The notes beneath the pieces are model-generated. The model did no database searches and was not told where the DNA came from. It worked only from the letters and a program-made list of their open reading frames with translations. A stretch of 64,000 nucleotides of DNA from Hypomyces perniciosus. Its lineage: Eukaryota; Ascomycota; Sordariomycetes; Hypocreales; Hypocreaceae. The stretch lies in assembly GCA_008477525.1 (NCBI GenBank), contig SPDT01000003.1, positions 3,100,001 through 3,164,000 of the forward strand, written 5' to 3'. Below, one piece after another: positions 12,839-24,039 of this stretch. The translations under genes and the position numbers were made by a program. Each line of letters begins with the position of its first letter. Positions within the stretch are counted from its first letter, which is position 1.

Positions 12839-13733
12839 ATGAAGATTCTCTGCCTTCACGGTGGTGGTACGAGCAGCAGGGTATGGGAATAACACATGCT
12901 CCTGATTGAGCAGCAGACAGACTGATGGTTGATATGAGCTAACATCTTTACCGCCAGATATTCGAGATTCAAACTAGTAAGCATCTGGAATCTTATGGTA
13001 CACACACCTGAATCATCAAAGGACTGAGGACAGAAATGCAGGTGCAGTACGCCGAGAACTTGGTGGAGATACATGCCACGTTTTCGATTTCCTCGAGGGC
13101 TGTGTCGATTGGCCACCAGCGCAAGGTGGGTTATCGCTACGTCTTTGCCTCCCCGTGATGCATGATGCCATTGCGCATCTAGTTGAGTAGCGAGAATCTC
13201 TCAACTGACAACTCCAAGGCATCCGCAAGCTTGTGCCTGAAGCAACCGAATTCTTCGGCTACTACGACCTCAGTCAGCCACGCACCATAGTCCAAGCCGT
13301 GGATGACCTGGCCGACTACATTCAGTCTGAGGGTCCCTTTGATGGCGTCTTTGGCTTCAGTCAAGGTGCGGGACTAGTGGCTATGTTACTGCTGAGGCAC
13401 CACGACGCCATATCACCCATCTTCTCCTTCGCCGTCTTTTTCTGTGGCGCGGGTACTTTTGACACGGAATTGCTCCGCGAGGGCGAGCTTCGTGATCTTG
13501 ACCCGGCCATTGATAAACAACGAATCACAATTCCAACGGCGCATATTATAGGGGCAAGAGATGAGCATGTGGCCCATTCAAGAAGAATCTATGGCATGTG
13601 CGTGCCTGCGATGAGAGTTATGCTCGATCACGGGGGAGGACACGATATTCCTCTCGCCCCGATGAGAATGATCAAGAGTATAGCAGATGTCATTGGGAAA
13701 ACCATCAGCAAGGGAGCACTTCAATTAGCGTAA
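12839..13733 (+). CDS. FSH1/LovG-family serine hydrolase (candidate polyketide-releasing thioesterase)
   Basis: An alpha/beta hydrolase of the fungal FSH1 family. My exon model is 12839-12880, 12958-12976, 13042-13125 and 13219-13733, giving 219 aa, about the family's usual size. The start MKILCLHGGGTSS is the family's N-terminal strand and oxyanion region. The catalytic triad is Ser96 (GFSQG), Asp163 (GARDEH) and His190 (GGGHDIP). The first three exons are short, and the second is only 19 nt; the frame fits through IFEIQTSAVRREL and PPAQGIRKLVPE. In lovastatin biosynthesis the family member LovG releases the product of a highly reducing PKS; the divergent neighbour here is such a PKS without its own release domain. 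That this enzyme off-loads it is inference; a general cellular esterase role is the alternative. Confidence 0.88.
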
Positions 13734-15788
13734 TCCACTTACCAATTTTGATACTAATTGTATGGAGTACGGAGTAGTATTACTAACCCATCGACTACAT
13801 GTTTATCAGGCATTAGTGTAACTATGGTAGTGCATACGCAGGTCATCAAACATCAGATTAGCATTCCCAATCACCTATTCAGTTTAGCTCTTAGGGATAA
13901 GGGTCCCTGGCAGTTTGCAGTTTTGTGATTATCGAGGTTCGACACGTCTATAAATGGCGCGCCTCGTTTGTCCCGGCATGTGTGCCGGCATCCGAACCGC
14001 AAAGCCATAGCCTTCATCGTCATGCATACGAGTATCTACTCGTACTCGTACTCAGTACTAGTATTAGTACTACCGGCTGGGGTGTTTCCAAGGTAAGCCT
14101 CATCACACCGGCAGCGCCATGCCGTCCTGCGCTAGCGAGATCCTGGGAGAAGTGGAATAAGCTAGACCTCCGTATCAGGCTCTGTACTCCGTACTCCGTC
14201 TTCCGCTCACTCAATCAAAAGTACATAGTAGTGTCAACTTTGCTAAAACAAACTTGTTCCAACTCTTAACTGCTGCCTGTCGATCCGACCGGACAGGCCA
14301 GGATCTTTTTGACCGTCAGGCCGGCTCCGGAAGTGGCAAGAGTCCGAACCCAACTGTCTGATCGATTGACTAGTATTACGAATTACACCACTCGAGACTC
14401 AATATGGACTTTTGAGATTAACCCAGTCTCTTGTCGGACTCGCCTCTTGACTGGTTGTTTGATTTGCTGCAGGTTTGTGATGTAGGTACTCGTACTATTT
14501 TTGACAATGCAGACTAGCGACCGAATTTGCTGTACGTACGAGTATTACCTATGTCTCACAATGATCGGCATTTCGTACCACATACGAGTAGCTCATTTGG
14601 CACAGAGCGGAGTCCAGATGGAAAACTTACTCTTCTAGGAGTACATACGGATCTTGGGTCGGTCCACATTGATCCGCATATCTCACACTTGTGCAAAGCC
14701 AACCTCGTATTGAATGAAGATTTGGAAGTAGTAGCACGGAGTTTGCGCCAGCACAGCCTATGATGGCATCATCCGCCACCAGAATGCTTTCTTTGGTACC
14801 TTTAGAAGATGTATGGGCCCTTTATTTTATAGTACTTTACAGTATTGAGCCCAAAAAAACAATCTTCAATTTGCTACATTGCGATTACGGAGTATGTACA
14901 TCTTGCGCATTTCTCAGCTGTATAAAACGTAATCACGGGAAGATCATTCTTTTCATTTTAATTGCTCGGCCGGTGTTACCTATCATGGCCCACAGTAAGC
15001 AAGACTTATCCCTTGCATTACGTTCGTTGGTGAGAGATTAGTGCAAACCTTGTGCAGACGTCGAACCTGCTGATCTCTGTGATGAGACTGAAACCAACAT
15101 GATTAATCACAAACCGGGCTGAAATACTTTGTCACAATGTGGTATCACTTGATATCTCTCCCTGCATGAAGTTTTAGGTTGGACATACGGTGAAATCTCT
15201 ACTCTTGGTTCGCGTAATGGATCCAAGGGCTGTGACATATAATTTTATGCAGAAGCATAAGAAAAAGAGTTATGATATTCTTATGATTGTGAGCAGGGGG
15301 ATGTGTACGTTGAACACAAGATGTACTTCGTAATCCATGTTAATCTGACATGAATGGATTGCCCATCTCTACCATCAAAAGGAAATATAGACTCACATAT
15401 CAGCTATGGTGGAGACCTTTGTCCTGATACAACAGTTTCACACACATAAAAAAGGAAAATTTAAGAAGGGCCATTATAATTTCTTCATCACATCTTGTAT
15501 GTGTGTTTTATCACATCATTCACGTCTTTCACAGGCTTCTCAAAGATGATTGGCTTACTACCCTTAAGACAGTGGCGCTATTGGAAACATTGTTGTGACA
15601 CCTTCATTATTCCTTGGCTCACCATTTTTTATGGTTCAAGCTGAGGGAGATGATTCAGCTGTTTATCTATAAGAATGTAACCTGTCTCCTCTAATTCTTC
15701 ATAGGTTTGCCTCTCACCAATCCTTCATTCTTGTCAGATCTTGAGTCTCCCTCTTCCACACAGAAAGTCTACCTCATCATCAGCCGCC
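13734..15788. other. Gene-poor spacer
   Basis: Two kilobases with no gene I can support. Three copies of TACGGAGTA or its complement lie at 13768, 14185 and 14886, and an ACTCGT/AGTACT-rich tract covers about 14027-14072. Open frames here are short and have no recognisable motif. Confidence 0.5.
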
Positions 15789-16085
15789 ATGAAGTTCACA
15801 ATCGCGATCATTACTACCTCTTACCTCGCGATTGGCAGCATTGCTCTGCCTGTCAACCCACAACCCCGAGGAGTCGCACCCCCCGGGGGCACACCTATTG
15901 ACGCGGCAACTGCCGCACAGATCGGTTCCCAAGTTGGTGAACTCGTTGGCAACGCCCTTGGTGGAGCCCTTGGTACCAACATTGGCGGAATACTTGGAGG
16001 CGTCAACGAAATTATAGCCAAAGTTCTCACAGAGGCCGGCCTTGCGGATGCTGCTGGCAAAGTACGCGGAGCTTGTCAGCCTTAG
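15789..16085 (+). CDS. Small secreted glycine-rich (glycine-zipper-like) protein
   Basis: An uninterrupted 98-aa frame with a strong start context (GCCGCCATGA). Residues 1-19 form a classic signal peptide ending at an Ala just before LPVNP, so the mature chain is about 79 aa. The mature part begins with a Pro/Gly-rich linker, then a segment (roughly 42-75) with glycines spaced mainly every third to fourth residue among Ala, Leu, Ile and Val (GSQVGELVGNALGGALG). This is the pattern of glycine zippers, which pack in or on membranes. There is a single Cys near the C-terminus, so it is not a disulfide-rich effector. I do not recognise the family. It lies 2 kb from the hydrolase gene, but membership in that locus is unproven. 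Secretion is well supported; function is unknown. Confidence 0.72.
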   Translation: MKFTIAIITTSYLAIGSIALPVNPQPRGVAPPGGTPIDAATAAQIGSQVGELVGNALGGALGTNIGGILGGVNEIIAKVLTEAGLADAAGKVRGACQP

Positions 16086-16744
16086 TGGATTGCCTCATCA
16101 GCCAACGGAATAGACAAGCACTTCAGGAGGATGCTCGATATGTCAGCGACTTTGACAGGTTCTGGGGGTTAAGTTCGGTCAACTACTATATGCACCCTCG
16201 GAGTTGGTTCAGTTTATGAGAATTTTCATATTAATGGTATTTAAACTGCCCTGATAGGGTATTTCCCTCCCCAACTTTCGCCCTTCTAGTGTCATTACGC
16301 TGCACATTGTGTGTAGTATTTTTGATTTGCGATATGTGGTGAAATCTCATAACCTTTAGACGATATTAAATACCCCATTGCTTGTGGTAGTGAAGTTTCA
16401 CAGCCTTAGTTATACAAGTAGTATAGGTTTACCGCAAATAGACCTCTGCACCCAAGGGTAGCTGCATCAATAATAGTCCCACCTCATAATCCCGTCTCAT
16501 AGTCAGTCATCAAGGTGTTAAGGCAAAGAGGAGGCGGTCAGAGTTGGATCTTGTGCTCGGGATGCCCGAAAGATGGTGTTCCTCATACTATTCTTCCTAT
16601 TCGTATCTTTCTTATTGGATATCCACTCGAGGTCAGCCTAGACCACGCCTTCATCGGACAATTTTTTCCTCCTTTAACCTGTGTGGGGATTCGCCTATGT
16701 AAGAGCTAACTGCAAGGGTTATCCATAAACTGCCTATAACAGAG
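16086..16744. other. Downstream flank of small secreted gene
   Basis: No gene seen. The last nine bases (16736-16744) are the left target duplication of the MITE that follows. Confidence 0.5.
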
Positions 16745-17152
16745 GAGCACCCAACCCGGGGCGTACCAACTACAATCCGGGGCGTACAACTAAACCAAAT
16801 TAGGCATAGATTATAGACTAACCCTAATCTAGCTTAGATACATTTTTCTCTACTTTAAAGACACTTACACCCTATTTTATATTACTATGAAAGCGAGCGA
16901 GCAAAGTAGTCCGGAGCGAAGCGGAGGTGTTGCTGCTTTTTCGAGCGTAAGCGTTCCTTAATAGATTCGGGCTAATCAGAGCTAAGACTATGTAATTAAA
17001 TTTTATATAAAGTATGAAGTTTAGAGTGCTAAGTATTTGTGATGTATATACCTTAATAACTAGTTTATATTAAGGCTAGCGTATAACATATGCCTAATTC
17101 GGTTTAGTTGTACGCCCCGGATTGTAGTTGGTACGCCCCGGGTTGGGTGCTC
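16745..17152. mobile_element. 408-bp MITE with ~60-bp terminal inverted repeats and 9-bp duplication
   Basis: The left end (GAGCACCCAACCCGGGG...) and the right end are inverted copies over about 60 bp with essentially one mismatch. Each end contains two spaced GGGGCGTAC blocks. The 9-bp string ATAACAGAG flanks it at 16736-16744 and 17153-17161. The interior is AT-rich and has no transposase. Long inverted repeats with a 9-bp duplication point to a Mutator-like non-autonomous element, though the assignment rests on duplication length alone. Confidence 0.9.
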
Positions 17153-17329
17153 ATAACAGAGCTATTGAAGACTATAAAAAATGAACCTATAGCTAGCTTT
17201 ACCCACCATTATTGGTTCGGCATAACTGTGCGGGAAAGAAAATTCACTCATCAAGTCATAAAAGGAAAAAGCTCACGTGGATATTATTCAGCAAAGATCT
17301 CAAGATAGTTTCACTTTGCTGCGCAATAG

Positions 17330-17985
17330 GTTGGCTGCCGATGGCGGAGATGCTGGGGCTGAAGCTCATGATGGATCGGATTGAGTCGTGTGGGTACAAT
17401 CGGGTGACTTGGAAGAAAACTTGTTGAAGGGAACCGATGGACTTTGAGATGGCCTACCACGGTGATCCAGGCAGGTACTTGGAGAAGACCGTCGTTGAGG
17501 TTGAACAACCGTTCACCACGTTGGGGACTATGTTGAATGCAGCTAGTTACGCGTTGTTTCAGGAGAGCCGACCAGGTAGATCTAACAACTATTCACCACA
17601 CTAATCGCATTCTCTCAATCATATTGCCCTACGGCTTCTCCAAGTCGGAGACCAAGCCCGCCTTCATGGACGCACGATGGAAGGCTGTCGAATCTGGAGA
17701 GGTGCGTTCCCGCCAAGCTACAGAAGAAAGGGGTCCAGACACAGAAACGGGTGAACGTTCACGTACAGGGAAAGGGACCTTCAAAACACCAGAACCGGCT
17801 CTATTTCTAGTTCGAGTGCGAAGACGATGAGGATGATTACCGTAAGCAGTTGGGCCACTTCGATTTTGACTCTCAGTTAGTAGCCCATAGGGTTGTTAAT
17901 CTGCCTTTCTTGTCGTCGAAGCCTAAGCTTACTTTGTCCATCTATAAGATCGCCGATAAGCCGAATGTGGAGGAGGCAGAGTAAA
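17330..17985 (+). pseudogene. Unrecognised gene relic
   Basis: Coding-like stretches in changing frames run along this interval. One contains EMAYHGDPGRYLEKTVVE, a second LPYGFSKSETKPAFMDARW, and a third RVNVHVQGKGPSKHQN followed after a TAG by FECEDDEDDYRKQLGHFD and a tail ending ADKPNVEEAE at a TAA (17981-17983). Base composition and residue choice look like real protein, but frame changes near 17420 and 17700 and the internal TAG near 17812 break it. A splice site may join the first two parts near 17570. I do not recognise the family. It could instead be a spliced gene I have mis-read. Confidence 0.4.
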
Positions 17986-17989
17986 CGCC

Positions 17990-18886
17990 ATAAAGCTGCA
18001 GCTGGGCGATGAGCCATGGACACGTGGCCTCTCGTATGCGGAATGCAGTAGCTCCCTTACGAAAGAGCAGCCTCAGTTCTTTCAGTGATGCGCGGAAAAT
18101 GCTGTTGACCATGAGGCTGTCCTTTCCGTAGGTGAATATGCCAGAGCTGACTGCATCAAGCTTTGCAGGTGGACCACTCCACCCAGACTATTCCTCGTAT
18201 CCCATCTTAATTTGTCTGCTTCGGTAGTATTACTAACGGCTCGCTGGAGACTTTTTGATTGGTTTGCCGATCTATTCCGCGTTGACGGTTTGATAATGTG
18301 CGTAAAGATATCTTGTTTACTTCTTGGGTCTGTATTGTTGTCGGGTAGCGGGGCGACGAAAAAGAACCATTGAATTTCGTGAAGACATCATCGTGATTTC
18401 CTTTTCCCTCCCAATTTTTCCCTTAATATTTCTCTATCTCAGTTGATTGGCTAACCGCCATGACGACCCTCCATATTGTTCACGGTTCCAAATGGACGAA
18501 GCTGCGAGAGTGCTGGAACTATGTACTCCCTACCTTCGGCGCAGATCTTCATAACTGTTGAAGAAAAGAGTGGAAAGATAATTGATGGTGGCATCAGCTG
18601 ACATCCCAGTACTAGGAATTTGTCTTTCACCCATGTTAAAGACTTTCGGTACCTCAGAGGCTATCAAGGTGATGGTTTAAACAATCCATATAAGCACTAT
18701 CCGACTAAAATCAATACTATCTTAACAACCACTTTGCGGGGATATGATACAAATGTTGGCCCGGCTCAAATGTCACAGAGCGAGAATGACATTACCCTAT
18801 GGCTACAGGGGTTAGCTTCCGAGCAGGTGGCAACCTAGTATCTGACGTACATAAGTAGACCCGTCAATAAGCGGATTTCAGATATA
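17990..18886. other. No gene supported
   Basis: A short frame starting MTTLHIVHGSKWTKLREC at 18460 ends after about 32 codons and has no recognisable motif. The rest shows nothing I can name. Confidence 0.4.
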
Positions 18887-19193
18887 CAGTCCACCCCCTG
18901 AATTATTTATTAGCGCATACTTTACAGTAGAGTTTTTCAACCAATCAGAAAAGTTAGAGAAGAGGAATAATACCTAAAACTTGATTTTTATAGTTAATAA
19001 TAAAAATAAAAGCTTTTATAGATATATTATATATAAATAATAGTAAATAGAAAGTATTGATTATTTATATTTTTATCTTTTATATAGATTTTTTTTTTTT
19101 TGAAAATATGCAATTTATTTTACATTTTATAGGGTTTGTAGTCCTGCGGGGGCGGGGTCAAGTACACGCTAATGAATAATTCAGGGTAGACTG
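18887..19193. mobile_element. 307-bp pogo/Fot1-like MITE
   Basis: The ends are imperfect inverted repeats of about 35 bp beginning CAGTC and sharing TGAATTATT and TTAGCG blocks, flanked by TA on both sides (18885-18886 and 19194-19195). The interior is extremely AT-rich with no coding capacity. The TA target and the terminal sequence fit non-autonomous Tc1/mariner (pogo/Fot1) elements of fungi. Confidence 0.75.
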
Positions 19194-19664
19194 TACCTTT
19201 AGTCGATAATCTTCGTCGAACTAAGATCTATCAGGTAAATTAGATGATGCCTAAGAATCTTGGCTATCCAGAGTTGGCGATGGATCTAATCTCGCCAATA
19301 ATACGGTATTGGGAATGGTGTCTCTGACAATACCGAGGTTCGTTTATAGCTTAGCAATTGAGAGGTGGTTTTGACTAAGGTCCCAGGAGCAAAAAATTTT
19401 GCCAGCCACGCCGACGCGACACCAGGATGCATATTCATTTGGGGATAGGCTGATGCAAAGGTCAACCCTGATCAAAGGGCCATGTACTCCGTACTTCGTA
19501 GCGATGGTATCACTGGCATTAGGAGAAGGGCATGGTGAAGTGATTACTCAACATCAGGACAGCGACCATGCGACCGATGATTGACTACTTTCTAGGGATT
19601 GCACCCATGTTTGCTTGACGTTTCGGTCATCCATTTCTTAATAGTACTGCACTCTTAATTTTCT

Positions 19665-20606
19665 CTAGGCTCGTTGAGCGGGAAGTCTTGAGACCAGGAA
19701 GGATTCGACCTCCTCCAGTTCCTCCAGACAGGCCGAATGTTCCATACCCCTAAGTCACGTCAACAAATATTCTTCCGAGACCAAATGAGATGTTGGCTGA
19801 TTGCTTACCTGTACGTCTTCAGTGTCACATCAAAGTCCAGGCCCTTCAGTGCCTGCTCAGTAGCCTGAGCCCAAGCATACTGAACCAACGGGTCTCGGTC
19901 GCCATGTCCCATGAGGATTGGCGTCTCCTTGTTGAAGTTGCCTTCTGGGATGAAGCTCTTGAACTTATGGTTGAGAAGCAACCAGCTTGACAGACCGACG
20001 ATGCCACCAATCTTGACTGGGGCCGTCAGTCCAGCAAAGATGCTCATGGCGCCACCTTGAGAGAAGCCTCCAAGCACAATACGATCAGCGGGGATGCCGT
20101 TGGAGATTTCTTGTTGGATGAGAGAATGGAAGTAGGTGCGGGACTCGAGGATGCCTGCTTCGTCCTCATCCCGAGCCTTGTCATTGAGGGACTCGTATGT
20201 GGAGCCTAAAGCTTTCTGTGGCCAGGGAGATTAATACTTCTCCGTGTCATCGGCATCGAAGTCTTGAACAGAAAATGCTGATTAGACCGGGCACAAGAAG
20301 ACTTACAATGTCGAACCAGCCTGGCATCTGGAAGCCGCGGTTCTACACAGGCGACATGCCATATTAGCGCGTCATTCAATCATGTTATGCTGACAAGTTG
20401 AAACTAACCATGGTGATGGGAATGACCGGCGCATTTGGCAGGACGAACTTGACTTCATCCAACTTGTGTCTCCCCTGCCAGAGCTGCACCGCATCCGCCC
20501 AGCCGCGGCCAGTGTCGCCCAGGCCGTGGATGAAGATCACTGTGGCAGTATGACGGCCCACAGCCGGGAAAACGAGAGGAGCAGCTCGTCGAAGTGGAGC
20601 AGCCAT
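19665..20606 (-). CDS. Acyl-protein thioesterase 1-like lysophospholipase/carboxylesterase
   Basis: An alpha/beta hydrolase that in this family removes palmitate from proteins. Exons as I read them are 20606-20409, 20342-20307, 20262-20238, 20205-19809 and 19749-19665, giving 246 aa. Conserved features are VIFIHGLGDTG near the N-terminus, the nucleophile motif GGFSQGGA, the Asp in GHGDRDPLVQYAWA and the catalytic His in GMEHSAC. I chose MAAPLRRAAP as the start because it is the family's usual beginning; an in-frame Met at 20837 would add 77 residues with a membrane segment. The intron between exons 3 and 4 is only 32 nt in this model. It keeps frame, but it is so short that a frameshift, with the segment FDADDTEKY in the other frame, is an alternative. 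Confidence 0.75.
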
Positions 20607-20988
20607 GGTGTCAGGAATACTGGTGCTGAGACTTAAGTGTTGATTGTCGTCTCCCCTCTTATGTGTTGAGGGGTCTGAGGCTGTGAGTTTTTGCTCGGGC
20701 GTACGTGCGCGAGCTGATGATTCCGGTTTCGGAGGTGAGGAGAAGGGGAAAACCGGAGTGAAGATAAAGGCGACAATGGCGACAATGAGAGTGATGACGA
20801 AGATGAGCCTCGGAGTGAGATTCAACATGAGCCTCAATATTTAATACGTGAGTGAGATAGGTGGTGAATGAGGCAAAATGATGACAGCGGATAAACGCGG
20901 GCAGTTGACGAGTGGAGAAGAATACAGGGTTTTGATTGGGCCGCTATCTAGATCTCCGCATGAAGAGGCATCTCATTTTCTAGCTTCT

Positions 20989-22060
20989 TCATGTTCCAAT
21001 CCTTACTTCTCTATGTGTGACAAGACCATTTGAGACAGGGCCGTTGTTGAGCGGAGACTCAAGAAATTCGATGCCAAAATGGTCCATGCTGAGCTGAGAA
21101 ATGTCAACCTGTCCGCTGAACAGCTGCGGCTTTGAGATGAGTGATGTGCGGGGCATGGACTTCATAGCAGCAGCCAGCAGGCGATTTTGGATTTCGCTCC
21201 ACTCATAAACCTTGTCGATTACCTGGTCAAGCTGAGCGGTGAGGTTCGCCAGTGAGTTAGCCGGCTTCATCAGAAAGCTACGCATGTAGTCGGGATCCTG
21301 CGGGGTGTACACGGAATAGTTGCTCTTCCAGATGGTCGTGGCCAGGCTCTTCTCGTCGAGGGGGTGCGGAAGCGGATAAATCCCCGTGTATTGGAAGATC
21401 TTGAAGAAAACCATGCGGGCGAATGACGCCGTCGTCCAGTCATAGATGCACATGGCGAGCTGGAAGTTGTAGGGCGTGAAGGGGAAGAACTGCTTGCCGA
21501 GAGCCCTGATCTCCTCAACCGTCTTCATCGGGGCGTCGGTGATGTTCTGGTAAGGCACGTAGTCCTCCTCAATCATCTTGTCGATGAACTTGACGTCTTC
21601 GGGGGAGATGTCTGGCAGTGGCTTGAGCTGACCAGACACCCTGTTGGAGACGCTGTAGCATTCTGCATCTGTGTGAGTCTCTGAACACGAGCCGGGCGAA
21701 GTACAGCTATGAGTAAAATTTTCTCCTACTTTGCAAAACATTGGGTATCCCATTAGTCAAGCTCAGCTTAAATCTTCCATCATGTTCAATCTTGAGCGAC
21801 AGGTTTAGAGGCTGAAAGCTTGTCTCAAGTGACGGACAGCGCAATTGGGGTACTGGCTGGCGCCGTCTCACCCATAATGTCGCACCATTCGCATCAATAG
21901 CCAGCGACTCGGGCGAGCGAATCTCAGTCAGGTCGAGGAATCCCAGGCGGTCGACAATGAGACGAGACGTCACGCCATGGCCACCTCGATTGGCTTCAGT
22001 GGGGAGCCCATCACTGAACCAGAGCTGGCAGGCGGCGAGGATCTGAGCCAGATGCCACAT
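20989..22060 (-). pseudogene. Frameshifted, probably truncated fungal conserved protein
   Basis: The first part (from Met at 22060) contains LPTEANRGGHGVTSRLIVDR and runs to LSLTNG. The reading then continues one frame away from about 21752 as YPMFCKVGENFTHSC and on through FFPFTPYNFQLAMCIYDW and PQLFSGQVDISQLSMDHFGI to a stop at 20989. The two frames overlap with no room for an intron, so a one-base indel is the simplest reading. The late SGQ segment followed by an early end resembles, from memory only, a fungal protein family with a longer C-terminal domain, perhaps ADP-ribosyltransferase-like. I hold that assignment weakly. Confidence 0.5.
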
Positions 22061-22844
22061 GATGTTTTCTTCGTGTACCAAGATGGAGCCAAAGCCAGAG
22101 TGAGATTCTCTACGGAGTACATGCAAATGAGAAAGAAATCTCAAGATGACCTGAGAGAGACGATACCCTACCCGCCCTTAAAAGGGGCAAACGATACCGC
22201 TAAGTATTACTCCGGACTCCATGCAGGCGGCAGATTTTTTTTTCCTTTTTTTCCCTTTTCACTGTCGCCAAGTGTCTTAGTGGAGCTTATACTGGACCTG
22301 CATGGCTTCCTGGCAACGAATCACTAATGAAGCTACTCTACGAAGTACTCTGTATGCTTAATGGCAAATTCTCAATAGTAATAGAAGTACTACTACTACT
22401 ACAACTGCAAAGCCCAGGGTCTAGTCCAGTAGCAGAGCCGGAGACTTTCAGCGGGCCGCTATGGGGGTTGCGGAAACCCGCGGCGCCACCACCCGTAAGA
22501 GGTTGGCTGCTACAAAGACTGTACTGTACTACTACATACTAATAGTAGAATCTGGTGGTAGAAAGCAGTATTAAATTAATTAACTAGTTGAGTGAATCAT
22601 TTTATTACCTGTCATATGCATTCCAGGGCCATGTCCAAAGCACTCCGTCATACTCCGTATCTGCCATTCTGCTGGTTAATCCATTTTTGACGCTGGTCAG
22701 GGTTACTTCGTACTACTGTCCTCATGTAACCATCCCAATCCCAGCCACCTGAAAACGCCTTAATCTTAAGCCATATCCTCACTACGAAGTACGCAGTATC
22801 TCCTCGTTAATCTCTCGACAACCATCGAGATCTCAGTGCCAAAG
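22061..22844. other. Intergenic, no gene
   Basis: Contains TACGGAGTA at 22111 and its complement at 22651 and a short ACT-repeat near 22390. No coding region is supported. Confidence 0.45.
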
Positions 22845-24039
22845 ATGAAGCCCAGGCTCAGCAACTGGGTTCAAGAGAAGCTTCACAGGGTAAAGAAGAA
22901 GAAGAAACAAACCGGCTTCCCCAGCCTCCCTAACCCACGGCCACGCGTCTTGACCCCATCAGCCTCACATGAGCATATCGTGGCCACGTCTTCCTTCTTC
23001 ACCAGGATCCCATACGATTTACGGCGAACAATTCTCGTCTTAGCCTTTGGCAACCAAATGCTACATGTAGATCTCACCTTTGATCATCCCCCTATCGCTC
23101 GTGGCACGCGCTGCACAGATCGGTTTGGCAACGTAAAGTTGGACTTCAGCTCACCAAAGTGCTGGAATTGGTGGAGCTCAAACTGCCATCGCTAAACTCC
23201 CAACCTAAGATGGAAAGACCCCCTTCTAGGACCTATGGGCCCATGGGCTGATTTCTGCCGCATTGGGTAAGTAAAGAAGGTCTGCGAGGCATGGGGTGGA
23301 AAAACGCCAGAAGAGTCCAGAGTCGGAGTCATGGGTTGGTTATTATCCTGTCGGCATGCGTGAGCAGAACACCGTATCCAATGCATCATGCGGCGCATGA
23401 CGAATGTTAGTATAGCTACACGGAGGGCATCGATGTCTTATGCGGCACGAATACCTTCCATATGGCTAGCGAGGCTCTAATCTCACGTCTGCCCGAACTG
23501 TTTCTGCCACAACGGCTTGCTGCGATATTGTCACTAGAAATCGTATGCAAACTCAGACTTCAGACACAGGAGAACGATACGGAATGCCTAGATGCGGATC
23601 ATCTACAATCCCTTCTCAGCCAGGTCTCATCAAGCTTTCCCAATCTACATCAGCTTAACATAGGTTTGATACAGAGTCACATATTAGCCGCAGCATTCAT
23701 GTTGAAAGCACGATGAAGACGTTTGATCATTTCGCTTCTCAGAACTCACATATACAGTACTTGTACATGTACACCGCACTTCCAGAGACTCTATTCTACC
23801 ATATCTGGTCAAATTGTTGGCACACAGCAATCGGCAAGGATCCAACACTGGAGCCAAACTCACATCTGCAAGTCTGGCGCCAAGTCAACGGCGAGTATGC
23901 TCTCAATGTAACGCACAATACTTTCCCCACACCACCACCACCACATACACAGGAGACCGAGAGCGAGGAATCAGCTCCGGGCTATTGGATATTCCCCGGT
24001 CTTGCTGATGGTTCTCCTCCGAGGACTGCTTGTTTCTAG
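22845..24039 (+). pseudogene. DUF7730-like fungal gene with two nonsense codons and a frameshift
   Basis: The frame starts MKPRLSNWVQEKLHRVKKKK, then FFTRIPYDLRRTILVLAFGN, the family's characteristic segment, then WNWWSSNCHR. In-frame TAA codons follow at 23193-23195 and 23268-23270, after which the same frame continues to VGVMGWLLSCRHA. A GTGAGC..TATAG intron (about 23360-23415) joins this to YTEGIDVLCGTNTFH, as in the family. Near 23712 the frame shifts and continues as a C-terminal part with LQVWRQVNGE and GYWIFPGLADG. Both stops are CAA-to-TAA type, which fits C-to-T mutation. Function of the family is unknown. Confidence 0.72.

Noticed and set aside
14027..14072. ACTCGT/AGTACT-rich tract as a regulatory array
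   Set aside because: Short, imperfect and not near a promoter; I see no support beyond simple repetition.
20607..20837. N-terminal extension of the thioesterase with a membrane segment
   Set aside because: The in-frame Met at 20837 is possible, but the family normally starts at MAAPLRR (20606), and the extension is low-complexity.
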